A stretch of DNA of 9,619 bases, taken from NCBI GenBank assembly GCA_016926925.1, contig JAFGNQ010000101.1, positions 1 through 9,619 on the forward strand. Reading direction: 5' to 3'. Made by a program: the position numbers and the translations under genes. Shown one piece after another: positions 1-8,379 of this stretch; positions within the stretch are counted from its first letter, which is position 1, and the number at the start of each line of letters is the position of its first letter. The DNA is from Candidatus Aminicenantota bacterium. GTDB taxonomy: Bacteria > Acidobacteriota > Aminicenantia > Aminicenantales > Aminicenantaceae. The notes below the pieces were generated by a model, which saw nothing but the letters and a program-made list of their open reading frames with translations, was not told where the DNA came from and did not search any database.

Positions 1-1600
1 TCTTTTTCGCCTCGGCGACCGCTTTTTCCCATTCATCTTCAGGAATTTCTTCTTCCCCCCTATACTTTTTGCTCAGAGATTCTTTGGCCATATGTTCCGG
101 ATTTCCGCCGAGAAGGATGTCGACACCGCGACCGGCCATGTTGGTGGCAATGGTCGTCGAGCCGATGCGGCCTGCCTGGGCAATGATTTTGGCTTCCTGT
201 TCATGGTACTTGGCGTTCAATACCACCTGGGATACCCCTCTTTTTCTCAGGAGGGAGCTGAGATGCTCTGAATTTTCGATAGAAATGGTGCCCACCAACA
301 CAGGGCGGCCTTTCTTGCTGTTTGCGACAATCTCATCGACGACGGCGTTCCATTTTTCTTTGGCCGTGCGGTAGATGACATCATTGTGCTCAAGCCGGAT
401 GAGCGGTTTGTTTGTCGGGATTTCGACGACGTCCAGGTTGTAGATAGACTGGAATTCCGTCGCTTCCGTGACGGCCGTCCCGGTCATTCCGGCCAGTTTG
501 TCGTACATGCGGAAATAATTCTGGAAGGTCACGGATGCCAGAGTTTGGTATTCTTCCTCGATACGAACCCTCTCTTTGGCTTCCAATGCCTGGTGAAGGC
601 CATCGCTGTAGCGCCTGCCCGGCATCAACCGGCCGGTGAATTCATCGACGATGATCACTTTGCCATCTTTTACCATATAGTCGACGTCTTTTTTGAAGAG
701 GTGATGGGCTTTTAGCGACTGGTTGATGGCGTGTATCATGTCCATGTGCATGAGGTCATACAAGTTTTGCACGTTCAGGTGCTTTTCCGATGCGGCTACG
801 CCCTCTTCCGTAAGATGCACCGTGCGTGTCTTCTCATCGGTTTTGAAGTCGGTTTCTTTGTGAAGGCGCCGGACAATATTGTCCACTTTATAGTAGATAG
901 CCGTGGATTCGTCGGTCGGGCCCGATATGATCAGAGGGGTTCTGGCTTCATCTATGAGGATGCTGTCGACCTCGTCGACGATAGCGTAGCTGTGATTTCT
1001 TTGGACGAGGTCCGAAAGCCTGAATTTCATATTGTCGCGGAGATAGTCGAATCCGAATTCATTATTGGTCCCGTATGTAATTTCGCTGCGGTAGGCGGAA
1101 AGGCGTTCAAATTCCGGCATGTCGTGTTGGATGGTGCCCACCTTCAGACCGAGAAAATTGAATATAGGGCCCATCCATTCCGTGTCTCTCTTTGCCAGAT
1201 AGTCATTGACGGTGACGATGTGGACTCCCTTTCCACTGAGAGCGTTGAGGTAGGCGGGAAGAGTCGCCGCCAAGGTTTTTCCCTCACCCGTTTTCATTTC
1301 AGCTATTTTGCCTTGATGAAGGACCACACCGCCAATGAGCTGGACGTCGAAATGACGCATGTTCAGTATGCGTTTGGAAACTTCGCGCACCACGGCGAAA
1401 GCATCGATAAGAATGTCATCGAGAGATGCCCCCTGTTCCAGTTTTTCTTTGAACTCGGACGTTTTAGCCTTCAGCTGGGAGGAATCCATGGATTGTATGC
1501 GAGGTTCCAGCTCGTTGATGGCAGATACATAAGGCTGGAGTTTTTTGAGATCTCTTTCGGTTTTGGTACCGAAAATTTTTCTTATCAAGTACTTGTACAT
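1..1600 (-). CDS. secA: Preprotein translocase ATPase SecA, N-terminal 533 residues (3' end outside window)
   Basis: SecA is the cytoplasmic motor that uses ATP to push unfolded preproteins through the SecYEG channel. The minus strand is open from the ATG at 1600 to the left edge, so the C-terminal part (helical wing, scaffold and any zinc tail) is missing. Visible motifs are the Walker A MKTGEGKT at about residues 102-109, [14 protein letters not shown] at 178-191, the Walker B DEVDS at 209-213 followed by [13 protein letters not shown], then further on the MTGTA motif and, near the edge, the second-domain motif [17 protein letters not shown]. The start gives the usual family N terminus ([16 protein letters not shown]). 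No proper Shine-Dalgarno site precedes it, because AGGA abuts the ATG too closely. A good promoter lies directly upstream. The gene is divergent from feoAB. Identity is certain. Confidence 0.97.
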   Translation of the reverse strand, partial: MYKYLIRKIFGTKTERDLKKLQPYVSAINELEPRIQSMDSSQLKAKTSEFKEKLEQGASLDDILIDAFAVVREVSKRILNMRHFDVQLIGGVVLHQGKIAEMKTGEGKTLAATLPAYLNALSGKGVHIVTVNDYLAKRDTEWMGPIFNFLGLKVGTIQHDMPEFERLSAYRSEITYGTNNEFGFDYLRDNMKFRLSDLVQRNHSYAIVDEVDSILIDEARTPLIISGPTDESTAIYYKVDNIVRRLHKETDFKTDEKTRTVHLTEEGVAASEKHLNVQNLYDLMHMDMIHAINQSLKAHHLFKKDVDYMVKDGKVIIVDEFTGRLMPGRRYSDGLHQALEAKERVRIEEEYQTLASVTFQNYFRMYDKLAGMTGTAVTEATEFQSIYNLDVVEIPTNKPLIRLEHNDVIYRTAKEKWNAVVDEIVANSKKGRPVLVGTISIENSEHLSSLLRKRGVSQVVLNAKYHEQEAKIIAQAGRIGSTTIATNMAGRGVDILLGGNPEHMAKESLSKKYRGEEEIPEDEWEKAVAEAKK

Positions 1601-1607
1601 TTCCTAT

Positions 1608-1636
1608 TTTGTAACAAAAACCCCCATCCTTGTCAA
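1608..1636 (-). promoter_or_regulatory. Sigma-70-type promoter for secA, placed for a leaderless or near-leaderless mRNA
   Basis: On the minus strand there is a perfect -35 TTGACA (1631-1636), a 17-bp spacer, and a -10 TACAAA (1608-1613) preceded by TGT, an extended -10 element. Only 7 nt (1601-1607) separate the -10 box from the secA ATG, so transcription would be expected to start at or within a base or two of the A of the ATG. That leaves no room for a normal ribosome binding site. The promoter match is seen directly. The leaderless reading is an inference. Confidence 0.6.
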
Positions 1637-1668
1637 TTGGAGCAATCCCCAATCGAGGAGCTGCGGTA

Positions 1669-1697
1669 TTGATTTTTTTACAGAGATAAATTATCAT
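1669..1697 (+). promoter_or_regulatory. Candidate feoAB promoter with overlapping palindromic operator
   Basis: TTGATT (1669-1674) and TATCAT (1692-1697) are 17 bp apart, which would start transcription near 1704 and give feoA a leader of about 54 nt. The -10 box overlaps a perfect 11-bp palindrome, GATAAATTATC (1685-1695), whose half-sites resemble the GATAAT/ATTATC units of Fur boxes. The match to the full 19-bp Fur consensus is only moderate (about 11 of 19 by eye), so the regulator cannot be named. The position is what iron repression of ferrous-iron uptake would need. Confidence 0.4.
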
Positions 1698-1757
1698 TTC
1701 ATGTAATATTTCAAGCAATTCTTGAGCCGAAAGTATAGAAAGGACAGGTCCCAATAG

Positions 1758-2003
1758 ATGGTAAGCTTGATCGATGTGCCCGGCGATAAAAGAGTCCGGA
1801 TCGTTAAGATTGTGGGAGGATACGGATTGCGGCGCAAACTTCTTTCCATGGGATTCCACAAAGATGACATCCTGGAGATGGATTCGAGAAGCATTCTTCG
1901 GGGTCCTATTCTCATCAAGGACCTGACATCAAAAACGTCCGTCGCTTTGGGCCGAGGAATTGCGCAGAAAATAATGGTTGAAATTATTGGCGACAGAAAA
2001 TAA
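1758..2003 (+). CDS. feoA: Ferrous iron transport accessory protein FeoA
   Basis: FeoA is a small cytosolic SH3-like protein needed for FeoB-dependent Fe2+ uptake, probably acting on the FeoB assembly. The 81-residue product is typical in size. It shows the family pattern: an N-terminal hydrophobic strand, GGYGLRRKLLSMGF at about residues 20-33, then a hydrophobic/acidic turn (DDILEMDS), a GPI strand near residues 50-52, and the closing ALGRGIAQKIMVEI. The ATG at 1758 has only a modest purine-rich site upstream (AAGGACAGG, 1740-1748), somewhat far from the start. The 3' end overlaps the start of feoB, which implies translational coupling. Identity rests on family pattern plus the feoB neighbour. 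Confidence 0.93.
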   Translation: MVSLIDVPGDKRVRIVKIVGGYGLRRKLLSMGFHKDDILEMDSRSILRGPILIKDLTSKTSVALGRGIAQKIMVEIIGDRK

Positions 2004-3927
2004 GCACCCCGACATCATATTTCTCGGCCAACCCAATTCGGGAAAGAGCACGCTTTTCAACGCCGTTGCCGGCTTGAAAGCGGACACTTCCAATTTTCCA
2101 GGGAGCACTGTCAAGCACACCCACAGCGAAGTTAACATCGAGGGGAGAGTCCTCAACATCATCGATCTGCCAGGGACATATTCGCTCAATCCGTCAGAAG
2201 AAGCGGAAAAGGTCGCCCTGGTACATCTTTTCGGTGAAAAGCCCGATTTGATCATCAATGTCATCGATGCCTCCATTCTAGGCCGGAGCCTTGAGTTCAC
2301 TCAGGAGCTGATCGAACTGGACTATCCCATGATCATCGCCCTCAATATGGTGGACTTGTCTGAAAAGAAGGGTATCCGGATCGACTTGAAAAAGCTTGAA
2401 GGGTTTTTGGGTGTTCCCGTCGTTGCCACCATTGCAACGCACGGCCGCGGCATCAAGCAGCTCTTGAGCGCAGGTCTCAAGGTGCTGGACGAGAAAAAGA
2501 AAATCCAGCCCTTGAAATGGTCTCGCGACGTCGAAGAAAAGATAGAGGAATTCGAAAGGTCCATTCCCGATGATTTTCCCATCGTGGCCAACAGAAGATT
2601 TACGGCCCTCAAGATGCTGGAAGTCAGAAAACCTTTTTTTATCAAAACGCTTGGGAATCTCAATCCCGGGTTGAAGAAAATCCGGGATCGTGTGAAGCAT
2701 GACCTCGAAGAAAGACACGATGCCCCCGTTTATGAAGTGATTGCCGCGGAAAGACATCATCTCGCACTCAAAATCTTCGAGGAATGCAGTACGGTTCTAA
2801 GGACAAGGAAGATCAACTGGCTGGAGCGTGCCGACGATTTCATCATGCATCCCATCTTGGGTTATGTGATTCTGCTCGCCGTTTTCATCCTGTTTTTTGT
2901 TACGATTTTTCAAGTGGGAAATCCTCTCGAAGAGCTTTTGCTGAGACCTGTCGGACATTTAAGAGCCTTCCTTTCCGACCATCTCGGTTCCGGGATCGCA
3001 TTCCATCTCCTGGATGGGTTGTTCCAAGGAATCGGGGGCGGGCTGGCTATCGTTCTTCCGTATTTCGTGCCCCTGCTTTTCCTGATGTCCTTACTGGAGG
3101 ATATCGGTTACCTTGCACGTGCCAGCTTTTTGATGGACACATTCATGCACCGGATCGGTCTTCATGGAAAATCCGTGTCGCCTTTCATTCTTGGGTTCGG
3201 CTGCAATGTCCCGGCCATTATTTCCACCAGGATATTGGAATCGCGCCGGGATAGAATCTTGACTTCTCTCATGATTCCTTTCATCCCCTGTTCTGCACGG
3301 ACCACTATCATTCTAGCTTTAGTCGCTTTCTACCTGGGACCGGTATGGGCTCTGGGTTTTTATGTCTTCAACATTCTTCTTTTAGGGGCTTTGGGACGCA
3401 TCCTTTCTTTATTCTTCAAAACACCCTCGCCGGGTCTTATCCTGGAAATCCCATCATTGAAAATTCCATCGCTCAAGAACATGTGGAAAAAAACGTATTT
3501 CCATCTGATCTCCTTCGTCAGATTTGCGTGGCCTGTTTTGATTGTGGGGAGCATCATCCTGGCTCTGCTGCAATTTTTCCATATGGATAAGATCGTCAAT
3601 GTCGTTCTTTCCCCACTTGTCGAAAAAGCCCTCGGTCTACCTCAGGAATTGGGAGTGACTCTTGTTTTCGGTTTTCTCCGTAAGGAGTTATCCTTGATCA
3701 TGATGCTCCAGGCTCTAGGCGTCAGCTACCAGGGCGTTATGACGGTCATCACTGAACAACAGCTTATCGTCTTCACCGTTTTTGTGAGTTTTTTCATTCC
3801 CTGCCTTTCGACCGTCGCTATTATATGGAAGGAAGTGGGGAGAAAAATTGCCTTTTTGTCTATGGGATTGAATATCGTCGTCGCCGTCATCCTCAGCCTC
3901 ATCATCCGGCTCATCGCCGGACTTTAA
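1978..3927 (+). CDS. feoB: Ferrous iron transporter FeoB (GTPase-coupled membrane protein)
   Basis: FeoB imports Fe2+ across the inner membrane with help from its N-terminal G domain. G-domain motifs are G1 GQPNSGKST (residues 17-25), G3 DLPGTYSL (63-70) and G4 NMVD (123-126). The membrane part begins near residue 292 and carries the family signatures EDIGYLARASFLMD (374-387), GLHGKSVSPFILGFGCNVPA (394-413), IPCSAR (436-441) and GFLRKE (565-570), with several further hydrophobic helices to the C terminus. At 649 residues it belongs to the shorter FeoB class. In this frame a stop codon sits at 1972-1974, so the start must be the TTG at 1978 or the TTG at 1987. Both overlap feoA (by 26 or 17 nt), and neither has a clear ribosome binding site, as expected for coupled translation. 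No feoC follows. Confidence 0.97.
   Translation: MKLLATENKHPDIIFLGQPNSGKSTLFNAVAGLKADTSNFPGSTVKHTHSEVNIEGRVLNIIDLPGTYSLNPSEEAEKVALVHLFGEKPDLIINVIDASILGRSLEFTQELIELDYPMIIALNMVDLSEKKGIRIDLKKLEGFLGVPVVATIATHGRGIKQLLSAGLKVLDEKKKIQPLKWSRDVEEKIEEFERSIPDDFPIVANRRFTALKMLEVRKPFFIKTLGNLNPGLKKIRDRVKHDLEERHDAPVYEVIAAERHHLALKIFEECSTVLRTRKINWLERADDFIMHPILGYVILLAVFILFFVTIFQVGNPLEELLLRPVGHLRAFLSDHLGSGIAFHLLDGLFQGIGGGLAIVLPYFVPLLFLMSLLEDIGYLARASFLMDTFMHRIGLHGKSVSPFILGFGCNVPAIISTRILESRRDRILTSLMIPFIPCSARTTIILALVAFYLGPVWALGFYVFNILLLGALGRILSLFFKTPSPGLILEIPSLKIPSLKNMWKKTYFHLISFVRFAWPVLIVGSIILALLQFFHMDKIVNVVLSPLVEKALGLPQELGVTLVFGFLRKELSLIMMLQALGVSYQGVMTVITEQQLIVFTVFVSFFIPCLSTVAIIWKEVGRKIAFLSMGLNIVVAVILSLIIRLIAGL
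3906..3920. terminator. Short GC-rich hairpin at the feoB/uvrC convergent junction
   Basis: CCGGC (3906-3910) and GCCGG (3916-3920) pair around a 5-nt loop inside the last codons of feoB. The two convergent stop codons are only 9 bp apart, so any terminator must lie in coding DNA. Neither strand has a strong T-run after the stem (plus: ACTTTAATC), so intrinsic termination is doubtful. Confidence 0.25.
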
Positions 3928-3936
3928 TCCCAAAAA

Positions 3937-5751
3937 TCAGATCAGCTTGTCCTTGAGGTTTTGTGCGGCTTTGCGGCCGACGATTTTTGTCAGTTCTTCC
4001 AATGAGGCTTCTTTTATGCGCTGCAGCCCGCCGTATTTTTTCAAGAGTGCGGCTTTTTTTTTCGGCCCGATACCGGGTATTCCGTCCAGCGCTGAGGCGA
4101 AGCTTTTTTTGGCTCTTCGCCGGCGGTGAAAGGCTAGGGCGAAGCGGTGGGCCTCATCTCTGATATTTTGAAGAAGCTTCAGGGCAGGGGACGTGCGCTT
4201 CAAGCGGATTCCCGACTTTTGCGCCGGCGTGAAGATGACCTCCTCTTTTTTGGCGAGCGAAACGATGGCTTGTTGTTCCACTCCCAAATCTTGAAGGGCT
4301 TTTTGAGCGGCGTTGAGCTGGCCTTTCCCGCCGTCGATGAGTATCAAGTCGGGGAAAAACTCCCTCCCCTCTGTAAGCAAAGAAGAATATCTTCGTCGAA
4401 CGACTTCTTGCAAACTGGCTACGTCATCGGATCCCTCGACTGTTTTGATCCTGTATTTTTTGTATTCGCTGTTGCAGGGTTTGCCTTCCTCGAAAACGAC
4501 CATGGAGCCTACGGATTCGTCTCCGCCGGTGTTGGAAATGTCGAATCCCTCGATTCGATTGGGGATTCCCTTCAATCCCAGTACCTTTTTCAATTCCATC
4601 AGAGGCTGCATTTCTCCCGGGATTTCGGTTTGAAGAATGGCGGCATTCCGGGAGGCCAGTTCCACCAATTTTTTGTTTTCTCCTCGAACCGGAATGAGGA
4701 TCTCGACTTTTTTGCCTTTTTGGCGTGAGAAGGATCTCATCGAACTCTCTATGTCTTTGGGCCGGAAAGGCAGGATGATCTTTTCCGGTATGTCTTTCCG
4801 TTCTGAGTAATAGGCGGTCAGATGTGCGGATAGAATTTCTTCGACGGAGCGAACTCCTGTTTCTTCATAGGTTGTGATTTCCGATTCTATGACCTTCCCC
4901 TCTTTCATCCGGAGGACGGAGATGAGGACTTTATCTCCGGATTTTGATACTCCGAAAATATCTTTGTTTTCCTTTTTTACGGAAATGAATTTCGGCTTTT
5001 CTTTGAGTTGTTTAAGGGAAAAGATGAGATCCCTCAGTTGCGCGGCACGCTCGAATTCTTCGTTCTCGGCTGCATCCTGCATCATGTTTTTCAGCGTTTT
5101 CAGCAATGGGTCCGATTTGCCTTCCAGAAAGAGGAGTGCGGAATCGACCCTTTTTTCGTATTCTGATTCCGAGATATAGCCGACACAGGGAGCCGAGCAG
5201 AAATTGAGGTCGTATTCAAGGCAGGGACGTTTCCTTTTTCCTGGGATAGCTTCACGACAGTTGCGCACGCCGAAATATTTATTGACAAGATGAATGTTTT
5301 TTCGGGCTTGGTGCGCGGGGTGAAAAGGCCCGAAATATCTGGCTCCGTCGCTTTCAACTCTTCTGGTCAAGTATATCCCGGGATAGTTTTCCCTGCAGGT
5401 AACCTTTAGAAATGGAAAGGCTTTGTCGTCCTTGAGTTTTATGTTGAGTTTAGGCTGGTACTGCTGGATGAAGTTGTTCTCGAGAAAAGCGGCTTCCTTT
5501 TCCGAATCCGTGAGCAGGTAATCGACGTCCTGCGTCTCGGCCAGAATGCTGCGGATCTTAGGATCCGAAGTGGGCGTCAGGTACGATTTGACTCTCTCTT
5601 TCAGCGACCGTGCCTTCCCGATGTAGATCACAGTGCCGTCTTTGTCTTTAAAAAAATATATGCCCGGTTTTTGAGGAAGGCTTTTGATTTTTGTCTTCAG
5701 TATTTTCTTATTCTTAGGCGGCATAGTCTCTTTTTCTTCTTTGACTGACAT
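3937..5751 (-). CDS. uvrC: Excinuclease ABC subunit C (dual-incision nuclease)
   Basis: UvrC makes both the 3' and 5' cuts beside a DNA lesion once UvrB has verified it. The 604-residue product is full length. Domains in order are the GIY-YIG nuclease for the 3' cut (GIY at 30-32, YIG at 43-45, with Glu91 as the likely metal ligand), four cysteines at 165, 177, 185 and 189, a UVR motif for UvrB contact (about 214-248), an RNase H-like nuclease for the 5' cut (Asp404 in GFDISNTGG, Asp473 in LIDGGKGQLN, His535), and a C-terminal HhH2 pair (GIPGIGPKKKAALLKKYGG onward, 557-604). The cysteine spacing x11-x7-x3 equals that of the cluster-binding cysteines reported for E. coli UvrC. It starts 6 nt after the uvrB stop. 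An internal ATG at codon 10 is a possible alternative start. Confidence 0.97.
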   Translation of the reverse strand: MSVKEEKETMPPKNKKILKTKIKSLPQKPGIYFFKDKDGTVIYIGKARSLKERVKSYLTPTSDPKIRSILAETQDVDYLLTDSEKEAAFLENNFIQQYQPKLNIKLKDDKAFPFLKVTCRENYPGIYLTRRVESDGARYFGPFHPAHQARKNIHLVNKYFGVRNCREAIPGKRKRPCLEYDLNFCSAPCVGYISESEYEKRVDSALLFLEGKSDPLLKTLKNMMQDAAENEEFERAAQLRDLIFSLKQLKEKPKFISVKKENKDIFGVSKSGDKVLISVLRMKEGKVIESEITTYEETGVRSVEEILSAHLTAYYSERKDIPEKIILPFRPKDIESSMRSFSRQKGKKVEILIPVRGENKKLVELASRNAAILQTEIPGEMQPLMELKKVLGLKGIPNRIEGFDISNTGGDESVGSMVVFEEGKPCNSEYKKYRIKTVEGSDDVASLQEVVRRRYSSLLTEGREFFPDLILIDGGKGQLNAAQKALQDLGVEQQAIVSLAKKEEVIFTPAQKSGIRLKRTSPALKLLQNIRDEAHRFALAFHRRRRAKKSFASALDGIPGIGPKKKAALLKKYGGLQRIKEASLEELTKIVGRKAAQNLKDKLI

Positions 5752-5757
5752 CCAGAT

Positions 5758-7755
5758 TCAATCTGTCACGAGTTCCAACTCTCGCTTTTTCAACGCTTTG
5801 AGTTCATCTCTGTATTTGGCGGCCTTCTCAAACTCGAGGTTTTGTACGGCTTCCTTCATCCAAGTTTCCAGTTTTTCCATCCTTTCTCTTCTTTTCTGAG
5901 GAGATAGATAGATGTCTTTATCTTCGGCAATGCGGGTGCAGTCAAAATAATCTCTTTCATAGACGCTGCTCAAGACATCATCGATCCTCTTTTTGATGGA
6001 GCGGGGGGTGATGTTGTTCTGCCTATTGTAATCCCGCTGAATCCGGCGCCTTCTCTCTGTTTCGTTTATGGCTTTTTGCATGGAATCGGTATGCGTATCG
6101 GCATAGAGTATGACCTTTCCGGAGACATTCCTGGCCGCCCGTCCGAAAGTCTGTATCAGTGAAGTCGTCGAACGCAGAAACCCCTCTTTGTCCGCATCGA
6201 GTATCGCTACCAGTGAAACTTCGGGGAGGTCGAGCCCTTCTCGAAGGAGATTGATACCGATCAGGGCATCGAACTCGCCTTTTCTCAAATCCCTGAGTAT
6301 CTTAACCCTGTCTAAAGTGTCTATTTCCGAGTGGAGGTAGCGCACCCGCAGCCCCAGCTCATGATAGTAGCGTGTCAGATCCTCAGCCATTCGTTTTGTC
6401 AGAGTTGTAACCAAGGCCCTTTCGTTTTTAGCCGCTCTTTTTTGGATTTCGGTCATCAGGTCATCGATCTGCCCCTTAATCGGACGGATGATGACTTCGG
6501 GATCTATGAGTCCGGTCGGTCTGATAACCTGTTCTACCACTTCGTTCCCGGTCATTTTCATCTCATACGGCCCGGGGGTTGCCGAAACATAGAGAACTTG
6601 ATGCACACGCTCAGTGAATTCATCGAAGTTGAGCGGCCGGTTGTCTAATGCGGAAGGAAGACGGAAGCCGTGCTCCACAAGTGTTTCTTTTCTTGACCTG
6701 TCTCCGTAATACATCCCTCCGATCTGGGGCACAGTCACATGAGATTCATCGATAACGGTCAAGAAGTCCTCTGGGAAATAATTGATGAGGGTGTAAGGAG
6801 GCTCTCCGGGTTTTCTCAAACTCAGGTAGAGCGAGTAATTTTCGATGCCGGGACACCAGCCGAATTCACGGAGCATCTCCAGATCATAAAGAGTTCTTTC
6901 TTCGATCCTGTTGGCTTCGAAGAGCTGTCCCTGTTCCCGGAAATCGGCGACCCGCTCTTTCAATTCTTTCTCGATGCTGGAGGTGGTGTGATCGAGGATG
7001 TGCTTCGGTGTGGAGAAAAACGTGCGGGGATAGACCATAAGTTTATCCATAGAACCCAAATTTTCCCCAAGAAGAGGGTCGATTGCAGACAGGTTTTTAA
7101 CCCGGCCGTCATCCAGCTCTATCCTGTAGGCATAATCCTCGTAAGCGGGAAAGACATCGATGATATCTCCACGGACCCGGAATGTTCCTCTTTGAAAATC
7201 CGCCTCTTTGCGCGTGTACTGGATGTCGACCAATTTCTTGAGGAGGCTTTTTCTCGCGATCGCCTGATCTGTCTCCAGAGGAAAGCTCATAGCATTGTAG
7301 GTTTGCGGCGAGCCGATGCCGTATATGCAGGATACCGAGGCGACAATGATCACATCCTGCCTCTGAGAAAGGGAATTGGTCGCGCTGAGTCTCAAGCGGT
7401 CGATCTCATCATTGATATAGGCCTCTTTAGCGATATAGGTGTTGGATGCAGGGATGAATGCCTCAGGTTGGTAGTAGTCATAAAAGCTCACAAAATACCC
7501 TACGGCGTTCTCCGGGAAAAAGCGCTTGAATTCCTGGTAGAGTTGCGCGGCGAGTGTCTTGTTATGAGAGATGATGAGAACCGGTTTTTGCGCCTTTGCA
7601 ATGATGTTGGCCATGGTGAATGTCTTTCCCGACCCGGTAACACCCATAAGAACCTGATGCGGCTTGCCTTGGATCAGTCCCGTATAGAGTTCATCGATGG
7701 CCTTGGTTTGATCTCCCTTGGGCTTGAATTCCGAATGCAGCTTGAACGATTTCAT
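5758..7755 (-). CDS. uvrB: Excinuclease ABC subunit B (damage-verifying helicase)
   Basis: UvrB takes over damaged DNA from UvrA, inserts a beta-hairpin to verify the lesion, and recruits UvrC. I chose the ATG at 7755, which gives 665 residues and the usual N terminus (MKSFKLHSEFKPKGDQ). The open frame extends to an ATG at 7764 and a TTG at 7791, but those overlap the apparent promoter. Motifs numbered from this start are Walker A GVTGSGKT (38-45), the hairpin region YDYYQPEAFIP (92-102), Walker B DESH (336-339), SATPG (391-395), the arginine-finger motif QTFGRAARN (535-543), and a C-terminal UVR motif (about 625-660, NLEFEKAAKYRDELKALK) that pairs with that of UvrC. It is co-oriented with uvrC downstream and a bactofilin gene upstream. 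No uvrA is in the window. Confidence 0.97.
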   Translation of the reverse strand: MKSFKLHSEFKPKGDQTKAIDELYTGLIQGKPHQVLMGVTGSGKTFTMANIIAKAQKPVLIISHNKTLAAQLYQEFKRFFPENAVGYFVSFYDYYQPEAFIPASNTYIAKEAYINDEIDRLRLSATNSLSQRQDVIIVASVSCIYGIGSPQTYNAMSFPLETDQAIARKSLLKKLVDIQYTRKEADFQRGTFRVRGDIIDVFPAYEDYAYRIELDDGRVKNLSAIDPLLGENLGSMDKLMVYPRTFFSTPKHILDHTTSSIEKELKERVADFREQGQLFEANRIEERTLYDLEMLREFGWCPGIENYSLYLSLRKPGEPPYTLINYFPEDFLTVIDESHVTVPQIGGMYYGDRSRKETLVEHGFRLPSALDNRPLNFDEFTERVHQVLYVSATPGPYEMKMTGNEVVEQVIRPTGLIDPEVIIRPIKGQIDDLMTEIQKRAAKNERALVTTLTKRMAEDLTRYYHELGLRVRYLHSEIDTLDRVKILRDLRKGEFDALIGINLLREGLDLPEVSLVAILDADKEGFLRSTTSLIQTFGRAARNVSGKVILYADTHTDSMQKAINETERRRRIQRDYNRQNNITPRSIKKRIDDVLSSVYERDYFDCTRIAEDKDIYLSPQKRRERMEKLETWMKEAVQNLEFEKAAKYRDELKALKKRELELVTD

Positions 7756-7762
7756 CCATTCC

Positions 7763-7791
7763 ATTATATGCAAGGTAGGGAATCCGGGCAA
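7763..7791 (-). promoter_or_regulatory. Sigma-70-type promoter for uvrBC, placed for a leaderless mRNA
   Basis: On the minus strand the -35 is TTGCCC (7786-7791, 4 of 6 consensus bases), the spacer is 17 bp, and the -10 is a perfect TATAAT (7763-7768). The canonical uvrB ATG begins exactly 7 nt after the -10 box (7756-7762 between), where transcription normally starts. No Shine-Dalgarno sequence precedes the ATG. The arrangement matches the secA promoter at the other end of the window. I see no LexA-type operator here. Confidence 0.55.
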
Positions 7792-7850
7792 GAATCTTCC
7801 GGACTGCAGGAAAGGGAGATGGCCTTGTAGGAGAGGCAGTAGATATGATA

Positions 7851-8240
7851 CTAGGGCTGGATACGGGAAATCATCTTCATGCTGCCCTTGAATTGAGCCC
7901 CTTCCATTATGGAGATGCGGGCTGCAGATATATTGCCGATCATCCGGCCTTCTTTTTCTATGTACACTTTGCCTGAGGCATAGATGTCGCCTTTTACTTT
8001 ACCTTTAATGGTGATGTTGTGGGCCCGAATCTCCGCATCCACTTCAGCATCTTTTTCCACGACCAGGGCGCTGTTTTCGAGCTTGATCTTACCCCGGAAC
8101 TTGCCCTCGATCACGAGATCCTCGTCTCCGTTCAGTTCTCCGTTAAAAGAGATGGCCGGCCCGAGAAGTGTGACCTTATCGGGATTCGGTCGCTCAGAGA
8201 GGCTTCGGTCTTCTTTGTTCTCTCTCTCTGAATTCCGCAT
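7851..8240 (-). CDS. Bactofilin family protein
   Basis: Bactofilins (DUF583 family) are small cytoskeletal proteins that polymerise without nucleotide into beta-helical filaments, often at the membrane, in cell-shape, stalk, motility or chromosome-anchoring roles. This 129-residue protein has a charged, disordered N-terminal tail (residues 1-22), then regularly spaced hydrophobic/Gly strands: LVIEGKFRGKI at about 42-52, ITIKGKVKGDI near 75-85, VYIEKEGRMIGNI near 91-103, and ISIMEGAQFKGSMKM close to the end. This periodicity is the right-handed beta-helix signature. The ATG at 8240 has a GAGGA site 4 nt upstream, and a strong promoter lies further up. It sits 95 bp upstream of uvrB and may be partly co-transcribed with it. 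The specific cellular role cannot be read from the sequence. Confidence 0.9.
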   Translation of the reverse strand: MRNSERENKEDRSLSERPNPDKVTLLGPAISFNGELNGDEDLVIEGKFRGKIKLENSALVVEKDAEVDAEIRAHNITIKGKVKGDIYASGKVYIEKEGRMIGNISAARISIMEGAQFKGSMKMISRIQP

Positions 8241-8275
8241 AAAGTCCTCACATGTTCACTGGAAATTCCTTGTTG

Positions 8276-8304
8276 ATTATAAATACACCCCGGTTATAAG
8301 TCAA
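8276..8304 (-). promoter_or_regulatory. Near-consensus promoter for the bactofilin gene
   Basis: TTGACT (8299-8304) and a perfect TATAAT (8276-8281) are separated by 17 bp on the minus strand. Transcription would start near 8269, giving a leader of about 29 nt that contains the GAGGA ribosome site. This is the best promoter match in the window and suggests steady, strong expression. Confidence 0.7.
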
Positions 8305-8379
8305 CTTTGTTATCCCGCTGACGTGCGTTTGTATTCCTGCATAATCTGAATTTTAAAGATGATTAAATAAAGCCCGTCA

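Noticed and set aside
731..1672. A 313-codon open frame on the plus strand across the secA region.
   Set aside because: It is antisense to secA, whose full set of motifs lies on the other strand; its translation shows no family pattern.
7756..7791. Longer uvrB N terminus starting at TTG 7791 or ATG 7764.
   Set aside because: The added residues are not typical of UvrB, the sequence holds a good promoter instead, and neither start has a ribosome site.
6739..7830. A 363-codon plus-strand open frame antisense to uvrB.
   Set aside because: uvrB is unambiguous on the minus strand and the antisense translation resembles no protein; it is a codon-bias shadow.
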